64,000 nt of DNA. It comes from Enhygromyxa salina. GTDB lineage: Bacteria > Myxococcota_A > Polyangia > Nannocystales > Nannocystaceae. Positions 1 through 9,356 of this stretch are shown here, piece by piece. The first letter of the stretch is position 1. Each line of letters starts with the position of its first letter. Location of the stretch: assembly GCF_002994635.1 (NCBI RefSeq), contig NZ_PVNL01000115.1, forward strand, positions 1 through 64,000, written 5' to 3'. The notes under the pieces were generated by a model. That model was not told the origin of the DNA and searched no databases. It saw only the letters and a list, made by a program, of their open reading frames with translations. The position numbers and the translations under genes were made by a program.

Positions 1-89
1 GGTTTGGGGTCGGGTTTGGGGTCGGGTTGGAACTCGCGCGACGGCTCGGGTCTCGGATCAGAGAACTCATTGTTGTTCATGACGTCCAT
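1..89 (-). CDS. 5' end of an unknown gene running off the left edge
   Basis: A frame beginning with ATG at 89 (second in-frame ATG at 80) reads 29 codons without a stop to the edge of the window. The visible protein starts MDVMNNNEFSDPRPEPSREF and then enters a Pro-Asp-Pro-Lys repeat. That repeat is encoded by a 12-base tandem unit at positions 1-28. It is divergent from vgrG, so it is probably the first gene of the leftward neighbour of the T6SS locus. Too little is visible to assign a function. The evidence is only an open frame, a reasonable start and a coding-style tetrapeptide repeat, so the call is tentative. Confidence 0.45.
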   Translation of the reverse strand, partial: MDVMNNNEFSDPRPEPSREFQPDPKPDPK

Positions 90-461
90 GTTGGGCTCTC
101 GCAGCTCGCGGCATGGGCATCGCGATCATCGGACGTGATGGCTGGTGCCGATGCGGGCGCGCCCACGGAGGAGGGGGGCGCGCCCGCGCCGGTGCCGATT
201 GCATACATGGCCACGAGACCGCGATCTCGCGGTTAAAACGGCCTGTTCGCAAGGTCGGGGGCTCGCGTTTGCGCAGAGTCTCGCGCGCGAGAAGAGGACC
301 GGCCAGAGCACTGGATTCGGCCCAACCGCGCGGCCGGGTGAGACCCGCACGCGCACGCTGACCCGGCCACGAACGTGGACCGCGTCGCGAAAACTACGTG
401 GTAGCGTCGCCGTCGTTGGCCGTCGGCGGTGAAGCTGTCGCGCCGTCACGCGAGGCCGAGC
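90..461. promoter_or_regulatory. divergent intergenic region upstream of vgrG
   Basis: About 370 bases separate the leftward partial gene from the vgrG start. The region contains many overlapping open frames typical of high-GC DNA but none with a convincing protein. Promoters for both directions should lie here. I see no clear sigma-54 or sigma-70 consensus and no terminator. Confidence 0.4.
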
Positions 462-3086
462 ATGAGCGACGACAACGCGCCCCATGAGTTGGAACAGCAG
501 GCGACGGATGCGGCCACGGCCGCGGCGAGCAGCACGGTCCCCAACGCGCCGAGTCGATCGGGCGCGCCCGAGGTTCACGGTGACACGCTCGGTGATCTCG
601 TTGGCGATGCGATGCAGGCCGGGGTGCCGAAGGCGGCCGACGCGATCGAAGATCAGGTCGAGCACGGCCTCGGCGCGCTGGGTCTGCCCCCGGAGATCGC
701 CAGCGCGGGCGCGGACGCGGTCGGCGGCGTGGTCGAGGAGGGGCTCGAGCGTGTCGTCGACGCGATCTCGGATCTGATCGGCAGCGATGACCCGCTGCCC
801 AAGGTCAACTACACCCTCACCGTCCAAGACGGCCCTGAAGCCAGCTGGGCCGTGCGCAGCATCCAGCTGGTCGAGGCGCTGTCCGAGCCTTACATCCTGA
901 CCCTGGACCTGGTCAGCGAAGAACTTGCGGCCGACACCGAGCTGCTGCTCGGCGCCAACGTCGAGCTGACGATCGACCGCGAGAGCATCGTACGCACGGT
1001 CCACGGCATCATTCACGTCGTCGAGTACATCGGCGTCGCCGATGATCGGCTGCAGGTCCGGGTGGAGATCGTCCCGGCCTGGTACCTGCTGACGCAGCGG
1101 GTCGACACCCGCCTGTGGCAGGACGCCAGCGTGCTCGACGTCGTCAAGGAGGTGCTCGAGCTGGGGTTCGCCGACTACGAGCGCGAGTTCGACGACACCG
1201 GCCTGGCCGGCACCTACGCCAGCCGCGAGTACATTGTTCAGTACCACGAGAGCGACTTCGACTTCGTCAGCCGGCTGCTCGAGGCCGAGGGCATCACCTA
1301 CTGGTTCGACTGCGAGCGCGGGACCGGTAAAGAGGTCATGGTCCTCGAGGACAGCAACGACAACCTCGTAGATCTCACCACGATCGACGATCAGCCCGAC
1401 CTGCACATCGTCGTGGACCGGCCAGATCGGATCGAGATCGAGAGCCTGCAGTTCTTTGACTGGACCCGTGAGCTGACCTCTACGGGGGTCTACCAGCGGG
1501 TCTTCGACTGGCTCGCGCCGATCGAGCCGATCGAGGCTGGCGCGCCGCCCGAGGGCGACCCCAACACCGACGACCGCGGGATCCGCCGCGAGGTCTACCA
1601 CCACGGCCGCTTCGTCGAGGCCGACCCCGATCCCCGCACGATCCGCAAGCTCGTGCATCGGACCGCGCGCGACAAGGTCGCGCGCGGGTTCGGCAACGTC
1701 ACCGGCATGTTCCCCGGCCGCAAGTTCGCCGTCGTCGAGCACCAGCGCAGCGACCTCGATCGCGAGTACGTGGTCCGGCGAGTCATCCACACCGGTGACT
1801 GCCCCGACGTGGTCATGGGCGACACCACGGCGGCGCCGCGCTACCAAAACCGGTTCGAGTGCCTGGTGCTCGAGCCCGACAAGCCGTTTCGACCGCCGCT
1901 CGTGACCCCGCGCCCACGCATCTATGGGCCGCAGACAGCGATCGTCACCGGGCCCGACGGCGAAGAGATCCACACCGACGAGCACGGCCGCGTGAAGGTC
2001 AGGTTCGACTGGGATCGCGTCCACAGCCTGACCGACGACACCTCGATGTGGATCCGCCCAGCCCACCACTGGGCCGGGCCCGGGTTCGGCACCTTCTTTG
2101 TGCCGCGGGTCGGCATGGAGGTCGTCGTCGAGTTCCTCGAGGGCAACCCCGATCGTCCGCTGGTGACCGGCTGCGTCTACAACGGCGACAACGCGATCAG
2201 CGTCGGCGTGCCCGACAACAAGACCCAGAGCACGATCCGGACCAAGAGCTCGCCGGCCAGCGACGGCTACAACGAGATGCGCTTCGAGGACGCCGCGGGC
2301 AGCGAAGAGATCTTCGTGCACGCGCAGAAGGACTACAACGAGGTCGTCGAGAACTGCCACTCGACCTCGGTCGGCGCCGACCAGAGCAACACGGTCAGCG
2401 GCAACCAGACCCAGACCGTCAAGAAGGATCAGACCGAGACGATCGAGGGTCATCAGACGATGACGGTGCTCGAGACCCGCACGACCGAGATCACCAAGGA
2501 CGAGACCAACACCTACCACGCCAGCCGCAGCACCACCGTCGAGGTCGACGAGCTGCTCGAGGTCCTGGGCAAGACCACGATCATCTCGGGCGACACGGTC
2601 CACTTCGAGGCCAAGAAGGACTACGTGCAGGTCGTCGGCGGCTCGAGCAAGATCAGCGTCAACCCGGGCGAGGCCGGGCCGGGCGACAGCAGCATCGACT
2701 GCGGCAATGACTTCGTCGTGACCGCGGCGACCAAGGTGTTCCTGAGCCAGGCCGGGTCCGCGACGGTCAAGCTCGAGGGGGGCAACGCCGACCACTACAC
2801 CAGCGCCGTGTTCAGCGTGGTCGCCGACGGTGATCTGCTGCTCGACTCCACGGGCGGCGCGCTGACGGGCAAGGGCTCGTCCAAGGTGGAGTTCAGCAAC
2901 AGCGGGGGCGCGCTCGTGATCGAAGGTGGCGCGATCACGATCAGCTCGCCGAGCGAGGTCACGATCAGCGTCGGGGGCAGCTCCGTGAAGATCGACGCCG
3001 GGGGCGTCACCGTGGCCGGCCCCAAGGTCGACGTGACCGCGACGGGCGTGGCAACGATCTCCGGATCACTGGTGAAGCTGAACTAG
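462..3086 (+). CDS. vgrG: T6SS spike protein VgrG (TssI) with an N-terminal extension
   Basis: This is the trimeric spike at the tip of the type VI tail, carried on the Hcp tube and used to puncture the target and carry effectors. The protein is about 874 residues from ATG 462; a GTG at 429 would add 11. Residues 1 to about 110 are an Ala/Asp/Glu-rich extension not typical of VgrG. The gp27-like fold starts near residue 112. The gp5-like OB fold lies around residues 495-590, with the family stretches DEHGRVKVRFDWDR and GFGTFFVPRVGMEVVVEF. Beyond it are Gln/Thr-rich repeats (NQTQTVKKDQTETIEGHQT) that form the triple-stranded needle. The protein ends in needle repeats without an enzymatic C-terminal domain, so any effector is probably loaded non-covalently. 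It is the first gene of the T6SS block. Confidence 0.95.
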   Translation: MSDDNAPHELEQQATDAATAAASSTVPNAPSRSGAPEVHGDTLGDLVGDAMQAGVPKAADAIEDQVEHGLGALGLPPEIASAGADAVGGVVEEGLERVVDAISDLIGSDDPLPKVNYTLTVQDGPEASWAVRSIQLVEALSEPYILTLDLVSEELAADTELLLGANVELTIDRESIVRTVHGIIHVVEYIGVADDRLQVRVEIVPAWYLLTQRVDTRLWQDASVLDVVKEVLELGFADYEREFDDTGLAGTYASREYIVQYHESDFDFVSRLLEAEGITYWFDCERGTGKEVMVLEDSNDNLVDLTTIDDQPDLHIVVDRPDRIEIESLQFFDWTRELTSTGVYQRVFDWLAPIEPIEAGAPPEGDPNTDDRGIRREVYHHGRFVEADPDPRTIRKLVHRTARDKVARGFGNVTGMFPGRKFAVVEHQRSDLDREYVVRRVIHTGDCPDVVMGDTTAAPRYQNRFECLVLEPDKPFRPPLVTPRPRIYGPQTAIVTGPDGEEIHTDEHGRVKVRFDWDRVHSLTDDTSMWIRPAHHWAGPGFGTFFVPRVGMEVVVEFLEGNPDRPLVTGCVYNGDNAISVGVPDNKTQSTIRTKSSPASDGYNEMRFEDAAGSEEIFVHAQKDYNEVVENCHSTSVGADQSNTVSGNQTQTVKKDQTETIEGHQTMTVLETRTTEITKDETNTYHASRSTTVEVDELLEVLGKTTIISGDTVHFEAKKDYVQVVGGSSKISVNPGEAGPGDSSIDCGNDFVVTAATKVFLSQAGSATVKLEGGNADHYTSAVFSVVADGDLLLDSTGGALTGKGSSKVEFSNSGGALVIEGGAITISSPSEVTISVGGSSVKIDAGGVTVAGPKVDVTATGVATISGSLVKLN

Positions 3087-3163
3087 CGAGTGGGGAGTGA
3101 AGGGGAGGGCGTCCGCGCGGCTTGTCTGGAACCGGCCACTAGGCCATCATTTGCAGGCTGACC

Positions 3164-3547
3164 ATGGCTGCTCGGGGCATCCTCTCTCGGATCACAGGTG
3201 AGTCGACGCGGGGCGTCGACGACATCGAGTTGATCGTCGGCAACCTGCAGGCGCTGCTCAACACGCGCCTGGGCGACGCGGTCTCGGCCGAGGGCTTCGG
3301 GGTCGTCGATCTCGTCGACATCATCCACGACTTCCCAGCTGCTGCGCAGATCATGCAGCGCAGCATCCGGGCCACGATCGCCAAGTACGAGCCACGCCTG
3401 CGTAACGTCAGCGTCCGCACGGTCCCCAGCGACGACCCCCTGATGCTCACCTTCGAGATCTCCGGCCGCCTGATCGGCGACCGCCGCCGCGGCGTCGTCC
3501 GCCTGCGCAGCGAGATGACCCACGGCGGCCGAGTCACGGTAGCGTAG
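3164..3547 (+). CDS. tssE: T6SS baseplate protein TssE (gp25-like)
   Basis: TssE is the gp25-like baseplate component that links the wedge complex to the first sheath ring. The 127-residue product has the family length and pattern: an N-terminal Ser/Arg-rich segment (GILSRITGE), a central helical part (DIELIVGNLQALLNTRLGD) and a beta-rich end (LMLTFEISGRLIGD). It follows vgrG by 77 bases and precedes tssF by 126 bases, which is the usual E-F-G order. Start is ATG 3164. Confidence 0.9.
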   Translation: MAARGILSRITGESTRGVDDIELIVGNLQALLNTRLGDAVSAEGFGVVDLVDIIHDFPAAAQIMQRSIRATIAKYEPRLRNVSVRTVPSDDPLMLTFEISGRLIGDRRRGVVRLRSEMTHGGRVTVA

Positions 3548-3673
3548 CCACATCGGCGCAGCGAGCCCGCGGGACCCCGCCCAGCGACCAGCCCCAAAGT
3601 GAGTCGACGCCCGTGGGAGACCAAAAAAGGATATGATTCCCGCAGCCTCCAGCGGCCACGCAGAGTCCTGATC

Positions 3674-5434
3674 ATGTTCGCCAAGTTCTACCAAAGCGAG
3701 CTCACCTACCTGCGCGAGATGGGGCGCGAGTTCGCGGCCACCCATCCGACCAGCGCCGGGTTGCTGTCCGAGCGCAGCGACGACCCCGACGTCGAGCGAC
3801 TGCTCGAGGGCTTCGCGTTCCTCAGCGCGCGCATTCGCGAACGGGTCGACGACGCGGTCCCCGAGGTCGTCCACGGCCTCGCCGAGATGCTGCTCCCGCA
3901 GTACCTGCGACCGCTGCCAGCGATGTCGGTGATCGAGTTCAAGCCGCAGATCCGCGCGCTGCGGGGGGCCCGAACGGTGCCGCGCGGGCGAGCGGTCGGC
4001 AGCGTCCCGGTCGAGGGGACGGCGTGCACGTTCCAGACCTGCTTCGACACGGACCTGCTGCCGATCGAGATCGTCGACATCGACCACGACGAGTCGGTCG
4101 CGGCGCGGCCGATCATCCGGATCAAGCTCAAGACCACCGAGGCCGGTCGGCCGATCATCGCCCGCGAAGAAGGCATCCGGCTGTTCCTGTCCGGCGACAT
4201 CTCGCTGGCGGCCACGCTGCACCTGTGGGTGCTTCGCCACTGCAAGCACGTCGAGATCCGCTGCTCCGAAGAGCGCAACACCCCGCGCGGGGAGCCGCTG
4301 CGGGTGCTCGACCGCGACAAGATCAAGCCGGTTGGGCTGCGCGAAGACGAGGCCGTGCTGCCGTGGCCAAAGTTCGCGCCCGAGGGCTCGCGCTTCGTCC
4401 AGGAGTACTTCGCGCTCCCGTCCAAGTACCTGTTCTTCGACATCCGCGGGCTCGACGGGCTCGAGTTCACCGGCGACTACATCGAGCTGGCCATGGTGTT
4501 CGAGCGGCCGCCGGATCTGTCGTCGCCGATCGGCGGCGAGAGCTTCCGGCTCCACTGCACGCCGGTCGTCAACTTGTTCTCGGCCACCGCCGAGCCGGTC
4601 AAGCTCGATCCGCTGATGCCCGACCACCTGCTGCGCGCGGCCGGAGCCAAGCCGGCCCACATGGAGGTCTACGACGTCGAGAGCGTCGTCGGCGTGCGGC
4701 CGGGTCGGGGCAACCGGCGCAACTACAGCAACTTCTACACCTTCAAGCACACCAAGATCGGGGCCGACGCCGACGGCTACTACGTGCTGCGGCGGACTCG
4801 CTCACCGCTCGACGAGGGCACCGACACCTACGTCCAGGTCGCGCGTCCACGCGACAGCGACGCCAGCGACGAGGACGAGACCCTGTCGATCGAGCTGCTG
4901 TGCACCAACCGCACGCTGCCGCTCGAGCTGCAGATCGGCGACATCTGCAAGCCAGTGCGCGGCAGCTCGGTGCCGGACTTCGCCAATATCACGGCGGTCA
5001 GCCCCGCGGTCCGGGCCCCGCTCGCGAGCGAATTGCAGTGGCGGCTGCTCGGCCACCTCGCGCTCAACCGGCGCCGGGTCACCGAGCCCGAGACCCTCAA
5101 GCTGTTGCTGTCGCTCTACAACTTCCTCGCCGGCTCGGGCTCACCAGCCGGCCGCGCGAACGAGCTCAAGGTCGAAGCGATCCGCGGCACGGAGTTTCGC
5201 GCGGTCACTCGCATGCTCGACGGCGCGCCCGTGCGCGGAGCCGAGACCACCGTCGAGCTCGACGAGACCCGCTTCGCCAGCATCGGCGACGCCCACCTGT
5301 TCGGGATCGTGCTCGACGAGCTGCTCTCGACCTACTGCAGCATCAACTCTTTTCACGAGCTGCGGGTGCGCCTGCACCCGTCGAAGATCGAGTTCCGATG
5401 GGACCCCAGGAACGGCCACCACAGGATTCTCTGA
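3674..5434 (+). CDS. tssF: T6SS baseplate wedge protein TssF
   Basis: TssF forms, with TssG and TssE, the baseplate wedge around VgrG. The product is about 586 residues, the usual size. It begins with the characteristic segment MFAKFYQSELTYLREMGREF followed by FLSARIRERVDDAVPEV and LAEMLLPQYLRPLPAMSV, all family hallmarks. The frame is open further upstream to GTG 3599, but ATG 3674 matches the family N-terminus and is preferred. Its 3' end overlaps the start of tssG by 37 bases, indicating translational coupling. Confidence 0.95.
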   Translation: MFAKFYQSELTYLREMGREFAATHPTSAGLLSERSDDPDVERLLEGFAFLSARIRERVDDAVPEVVHGLAEMLLPQYLRPLPAMSVIEFKPQIRALRGARTVPRGRAVGSVPVEGTACTFQTCFDTDLLPIEIVDIDHDESVAARPIIRIKLKTTEAGRPIIAREEGIRLFLSGDISLAATLHLWVLRHCKHVEIRCSEERNTPRGEPLRVLDRDKIKPVGLREDEAVLPWPKFAPEGSRFVQEYFALPSKYLFFDIRGLDGLEFTGDYIELAMVFERPPDLSSPIGGESFRLHCTPVVNLFSATAEPVKLDPLMPDHLLRAAGAKPAHMEVYDVESVVGVRPGRGNRRNYSNFYTFKHTKIGADADGYYVLRRTRSPLDEGTDTYVQVARPRDSDASDEDETLSIELLCTNRTLPLELQIGDICKPVRGSSVPDFANITAVSPAVRAPLASELQWRLLGHLALNRRRVTEPETLKLLLSLYNFLAGSGSPAGRANELKVEAIRGTEFRAVTRMLDGAPVRGAETTVELDETRFASIGDAHLFGIVLDELLSTYCSINSFHELRVRLHPSKIEFRWDPRNGHHRIL

Positions 5435-6507
5435 GCGACCCGCCGGCGTGGTTCCAGCGCCTGCTCGATCAGCCCGGGGCGATCGATCCCTTCGTCGCCA
5501 TCGGCCTGCTCGAAGAGATCACGCGCGACGCCAAGCGGATCGGCGGCGACGGCCCCTACGACGAAGAGGCCGTGCGGTTTCGCCACGCTCGCTCGCTGGC
5601 GTTCAAGCCCGGCGACGTCGAGGGGGTCGAGGTCCGCGAAGACGGGCGCAGCTCCCAAGGTGGGCGCGCGGACCTGGTCGAGATGACCCTCAACATCGTC
5701 GGCCTGATGGGCACCAGCAGCCCGTTGCCAACCTACCTGGCCAGCGAGGCCGCCAGTCAGGACGAAGAAGGCCGGATCAAGGCCGACTTCTTCGATCTGT
5801 TTCACCACCGCCTGCACAGCCTGCTGTACCGCGGCGTCCGCAAGTACGACTGGCCGCGCGAGTACGCCAAGAACGGCCGCGACGTGTGGAGCCTGCGGCT
5901 GCTGGCGATGCTCGGCATCGACGACTACGACCGCCGCCAGCTCGAGTACATCAAGCCCCTCGATCTGCTGCGCATCGCCCCGCTGCTGGCGAGCCCGGCC
6001 CGGACCGCCCGCACCGTCGAGCTCGCGGTCATGGAGATCCTCGATCACCAGCTCGAGGGCGCCGACGTCAAGGTCAAGCAGTTCCAGGGCTCGTACGCCG
6101 ACATCGATCCCGCCCACAAGATCCGCCTGGCGATCGAGAACTCGCGGCTCGGGGTCAGCGCGGTGATCGGAGATCTGTGCCTGCACCGCGCCGGAAAGGC
6201 CCAGGTCGTCGTTGGGCCTTTGGATCAAGAGGGGCTGCGCCGGTTCATGGCCGGCGGTGACGCGTTCTTCGCGGTGCGCGAGCTGCTCGATCTGCTCAGC
6301 TACGAGCTCATCGAATTCGAGCTCGAGCTGATCTTGGGCCGTGAGTCGCAGGTCGGCGCGATCCTTGGAAAGAGCCGGATCGGCGACGACGCGTGGCTGG
6401 CGAAGGGTGACGATGTGGAGTTGCAACGCGAGGAGACCCGGGTGATCGTCTCTCTCGAAGAGGCCAAGAAGCTGCTCGAAGAAGAAGACGCACGAGGAGG
6501 ACGGTGA
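5398..6507 (+). CDS. tssG: T6SS baseplate protein TssG
   Basis: TssG is the second wedge protein, two TssF per TssG in known systems. The 369-residue product starts at ATG 5398 (MGPQERPP), inside the end of tssF. Family features visible are AWFQRLLDQPGAIDPFVAIGLLEE near the N-terminus, the RADLVEMTLNIVGLMGTSSPLPTYL block and DFFDLFHHRLHSLLYR. The C-terminal 30 residues are Glu/Lys-rich and helical. The open frame extends far upstream to 4024, but that part lies inside tssF and is not coding in this frame. It is followed after three bases by the FHA gene. Confidence 0.93.
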   Translation: MGPQERPPQDSLSDPPAWFQRLLDQPGAIDPFVAIGLLEEITRDAKRIGGDGPYDEEAVRFRHARSLAFKPGDVEGVEVREDGRSSQGGRADLVEMTLNIVGLMGTSSPLPTYLASEAASQDEEGRIKADFFDLFHHRLHSLLYRGVRKYDWPREYAKNGRDVWSLRLLAMLGIDDYDRRQLEYIKPLDLLRIAPLLASPARTARTVELAVMEILDHQLEGADVKVKQFQGSYADIDPAHKIRLAIENSRLGVSAVIGDLCLHRAGKAQVVVGPLDQEGLRRFMAGGDAFFAVRELLDLLSYELIEFELELILGRESQVGAILGKSRIGDDAWLAKGDDVELQREETRVIVSLEEAKKLLEEEDARGGR

Positions 6508-6510
6508 GCG

Positions 6511-8247
6511 GTGCGGTCGCTCAAGGTCCACGTCTATGACTCGGAGACCGGACGGACGCGCGAAGAGAGGTACTCGCGCTCACCGGTCCGGATCGGTCGT
6601 AACCCCCGCAACGACCTGTGTCTGAGCTTCGGCTTCGTGTCGGGCTGGCACGCCAAGGTCGACTTCAACGACAGCGGCGGCGCGTTCACGGATCTCGGCT
6701 CGACCAACGGCTCGGCGATCGACGGGCGCAGGATCGAGGCCAACCACAGCATCCAGCTCGGCGATGGGCTGAGCGTCACGGTTGGCAAGCTCGAGATGCG
6801 CTTCGTGTGGGAGGAGTCCGAGGCCGAGCACAGCGGCCGCTACGAGCGTGATCCCAACGCGGGCGTGCCGACTCGCTCGCCGCGGCTGCCGACCATGCCG
6901 ATCCAGGCGGTCCAGTCGCTCGATGATCTTCCCCGAGATCCGCACGCACCCGCGACGGTCCAGCACGCGGCCAGCGGCGCCCAACTCGGGGGCCAACACG
7001 GGGGCCCACAGGGCGGCCCATACGGCGGCCCGCCGAGCCTGTCTGGGCCGCCGAGCCTGTCTGGGCCGCCGGGCCCGCCAGGCCTGTCGGGGCCGCCGAA
7101 GCTCCCAGGCATGTCCGGCATGGGCGGACCACCCTCGCTGGACGGGCCGCCGAGCCTGTCTGGCATGGGGGGGCCACCCGGGCTCAGCGGGCCGCCGAGC
7201 TTGAACGGGCCGCCGAGCATCTCGGGGCCACCCTCGCTGGATGGCCCACCCGCGCTGGGTGGCCCTTCGTTCGGGCAAGGTGGCCCACCGTCGCTCGACG
7301 GACCCCCAGCGTTCGACAGCTCCCCGTCAGCCGGCCCGCCGATGATGGGTGGTCCACCATCCATGATGGGCGGACCCCCCCCGCTCGGCGGAGCCCAGCC
7401 GCCGCCGTCCTTGCCGAGCCCCAGCTCGGCCGTCGACGACACCTCGCCGCCCCCGCGTCGCTCGGGCGCCGAGGCGACGGGCTTCGTCGATCTTGGTGGC
7501 GTCCACCGGGCGATTCGCCAGCTGCGTCCCGCGTATGAACAATACGAAGCCGCGCGCGCCCAGTTCGATCAAGCGGTCGAGGCCGCGATGGCCAAGATCC
7601 CCGCGAACACCCGCGACACCGCCATGGCGTTCCTGCGCCGCGAGTTCCCCGAGATGCCCGGCGCGACCCCGTTCGCCGCGCCCGCTGCCTCGGCCGGCGG
7701 CGTGCCCGAAGCCTCGAGCACCGTGACCAACTTCGCCGCCCACGTGCTCGGCACGGTGTCCCCACCAGGTGACGCCGACGAGCAGTCGGCCTTCCTCGCG
7801 CGGATCAGCGACATCCTGCAGACCACCGCCCAGGCCTTCGTCGAGATCCGCAACGTCCAGGCCCGATTCGGCGAAGAAATGGGCGTTCGCACGATCCGCG
7901 AGTTCACCCCGCTGCACGCCGCCGCCGACGCTCGCGGGGTCCTCGACTACCTACTCGACTGGCGCCGCGGCGGCCCCGAGCGCAACGCTCAGCTGTCCGC
8001 GGTGTACAGCGACTTCATGCTGCACCAGGTCGCCCTGATCAACGGCGTGGTCGAGGGCGTGCAGGCGCTCATGGATCAGTTCCGGCCGTCCGAGGTCGAG
8101 CGTGGCGTCGGCGGGCTGAGCAAGGCTGCGGGCGCATGGAAGAAGTACTCCGAGCGCTACGTGGAAGTGGTGGAAGACCGGGGGATCGCGGCGCTCGTGT
8201 TTGGGCCGGAGTTTGCTCGGGCTTACTCGGAAGTCGGGAACGGGTAG
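6511..8247 (+). CDS. tagH: T6SS-associated FHA-domain protein TagH
   Basis: This protein reads threonine phosphorylation in T6SS control. The 578-residue product starts at GTG 6511 with an AGGAGG ribosome site at 6495-6500. Residues 1-95 are an FHA domain (RIGRNPRNDLCLSF, GWHAKV, DLGSTNGS). Residues about 165-310 are a Gly-Pro-Pro-Ser-Leu repeat linker. The C-terminal 250 residues match the TagH/VasC C-terminal domain: a helical core followed by WKKYSERYVEVVEDRGIAALVFGPEFARAY, the ending typical of this family. It follows tssG directly, so expression with the baseplate genes is likely. A kinase able to phosphorylate its partners is encoded at 28756. Confidence 0.9.
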   Translation: MRSLKVHVYDSETGRTREERYSRSPVRIGRNPRNDLCLSFGFVSGWHAKVDFNDSGGAFTDLGSTNGSAIDGRRIEANHSIQLGDGLSVTVGKLEMRFVWEESEAEHSGRYERDPNAGVPTRSPRLPTMPIQAVQSLDDLPRDPHAPATVQHAASGAQLGGQHGGPQGGPYGGPPSLSGPPSLSGPPGPPGLSGPPKLPGMSGMGGPPSLDGPPSLSGMGGPPGLSGPPSLNGPPSISGPPSLDGPPALGGPSFGQGGPPSLDGPPAFDSSPSAGPPMMGGPPSMMGGPPPLGGAQPPPSLPSPSSAVDDTSPPPRRSGAEATGFVDLGGVHRAIRQLRPAYEQYEAARAQFDQAVEAAMAKIPANTRDTAMAFLRREFPEMPGATPFAAPAASAGGVPEASSTVTNFAAHVLGTVSPPGDADEQSAFLARISDILQTTAQAFVEIRNVQARFGEEMGVRTIREFTPLHAAADARGVLDYLLDWRRGGPERNAQLSAVYSDFMLHQVALINGVVEGVQALMDQFRPSEVERGVGGLSKAAGAWKKYSERYVEVVEDRGIAALVFGPEFARAYSEVGNG

Positions 8248-8276
8248 GGCGGGCCGGTCGGACTTCTGGGCGGCGA

Positions 8277-9356
8277 TTACTCGTCGTCGTCGGACGCCTT
8301 GGCGTCGTGGGCGACCGAGCCGTAGTTGTCGATCATCTGCTCCCACAGCGAGCCGCGGGTCGCGAACGAGCGATCTTCCGGCTGGTAGACCAAGGTCCGG
8401 TCCGTCGAGGCCTCGCGGAACTCCGCCGGGGGTGCCTCCGGCTGGTTCGGATCTTGATCTTTGATCGTGACCTGCTCGGCGACCAGGGGGGCGCCCTTGT
8501 CGAAGGTGACGCTGCGCGAGATCTCGAATTTTCGGATCCAGCCGTCGGGCAGGTTGGAGGTGTACTGCTCGAACAGCGCGAACGCGGCGTCGCCCAGGCA
8601 GGGGTCGATGTCGCCGACGACCTCGTCTTTTTCGAGCTTGAGCGGGACCGTCGCGAAGCGGCCGTTGAGGTTGGGCAGCAGCTTCATGATCCGCTTGCAG
8701 AGCTTGCTGACCTCGGGGTTGCACTGGTCACCCTCGACGACCAGGATCTGCTGCTCGCCCGCCATCTCGATCCGCATGCGGGCCTTGTTGGTCTGCGCGC
8801 GCAGGCTGCCGAGCGCGCGGATCGCCACGCCGGCCTTGGTCCACTCGACCATGGCGACGGGGCCGCTGGCCTCGCCGTTGTCGTAGTGGGTGGCCTGGAC
8901 CCACACCAGGCTCATGCCGTCGGGGCCCTTGTTGATGATCAGGTCCTCGTCGGTGAGCGGGCGGGTGGGCAGACGGCTGGCGTCGGGGTCACCCGCGATG
9001 CTGCAGCCGGCGACGATGTCGGGCTTGTCGTCCTCGCGCGGCTCCTCACCCTCGGCCAGCGGCGGCGGGGTGGGGGCGATCGTCGAGCGACCGGTGCAGT
9101 CCTTGGGATCGTCACCCGGGAGCCGGCGCTCACGATCGAAGCCCTCGAGCATGATCGAGAACCAGATGTCGGCCGGGAGCTCCTGGGCCTCGGACTCGAC
9201 CGCGGTGCCGCCCGCGACCTCGGCCATGCAGATCGGCGTGGGGCCGGACGGACCCTTGTTGCGGCAGCCCGGCAGCAGGGTGACCGCGGCGATCGCCGTG
9301 ACCGCGGCGAGGCCAGTGAGCGCGGACCTGAAGCCCGCTCGTGGAGCCCGCAACAT
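8277..9356 (-). CDS. lipoprotein of unknown function
   Basis: The 359-residue product begins with a signal peptide ending in a lipobox, LLPGC, with the lipidated Cys at 31. The mature part is acidic, has several Cys, and shows no domain I recognise. Its ATG at 9356 overlaps by one base the stop of the upstream gene on the same strand, so the two form an operon. The pair is inserted, on the opposite strand, in the middle of the T6SS cluster. That placement suggests a cell-envelope role tied to secretion, but this is inference from position only. Confidence 0.8.
   Translation of the reverse strand: MLRAPRAGFRSALTGLAAVTAIAAVTLLPGCRNKGPSGPTPICMAEVAGGTAVESEAQELPADIWFSIMLEGFDRERRLPGDDPKDCTGRSTIAPTPPPLAEGEEPREDDKPDIVAGCSIAGDPDASRLPTRPLTDEDLIINKGPDGMSLVWVQATHYDNGEASGPVAMVEWTKAGVAIRALGSLRAQTNKARMRIEMAGEQQILVVEGDQCNPEVSKLCKRIMKLLPNLNGRFATVPLKLEKDEVVGDIDPCLGDAAFALFEQYTSNLPDGWIRKFEISRSVTFDKGAPLVAEQVTIKDQDPNQPEAPPAEFREASTDRTLVYQPEDRSFATRGSLWEQMIDNYGSVAHDAKASDDDE

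Noticed and set aside
126-2795. 889-codon open frame antisense to vgrG
   Set aside because: It lies opposite a clear VgrG gene, has Arg/Asp/Val-rich composition typical of the complement of high-GC coding DNA, and contains no known motif.
4024-5397. 458-codon N-terminal extension of TssG in the open frame
   Set aside because: This part overlaps TssF in another frame and is Arg/Ala-rich noise; ATG 5398 gives the family N-terminus.
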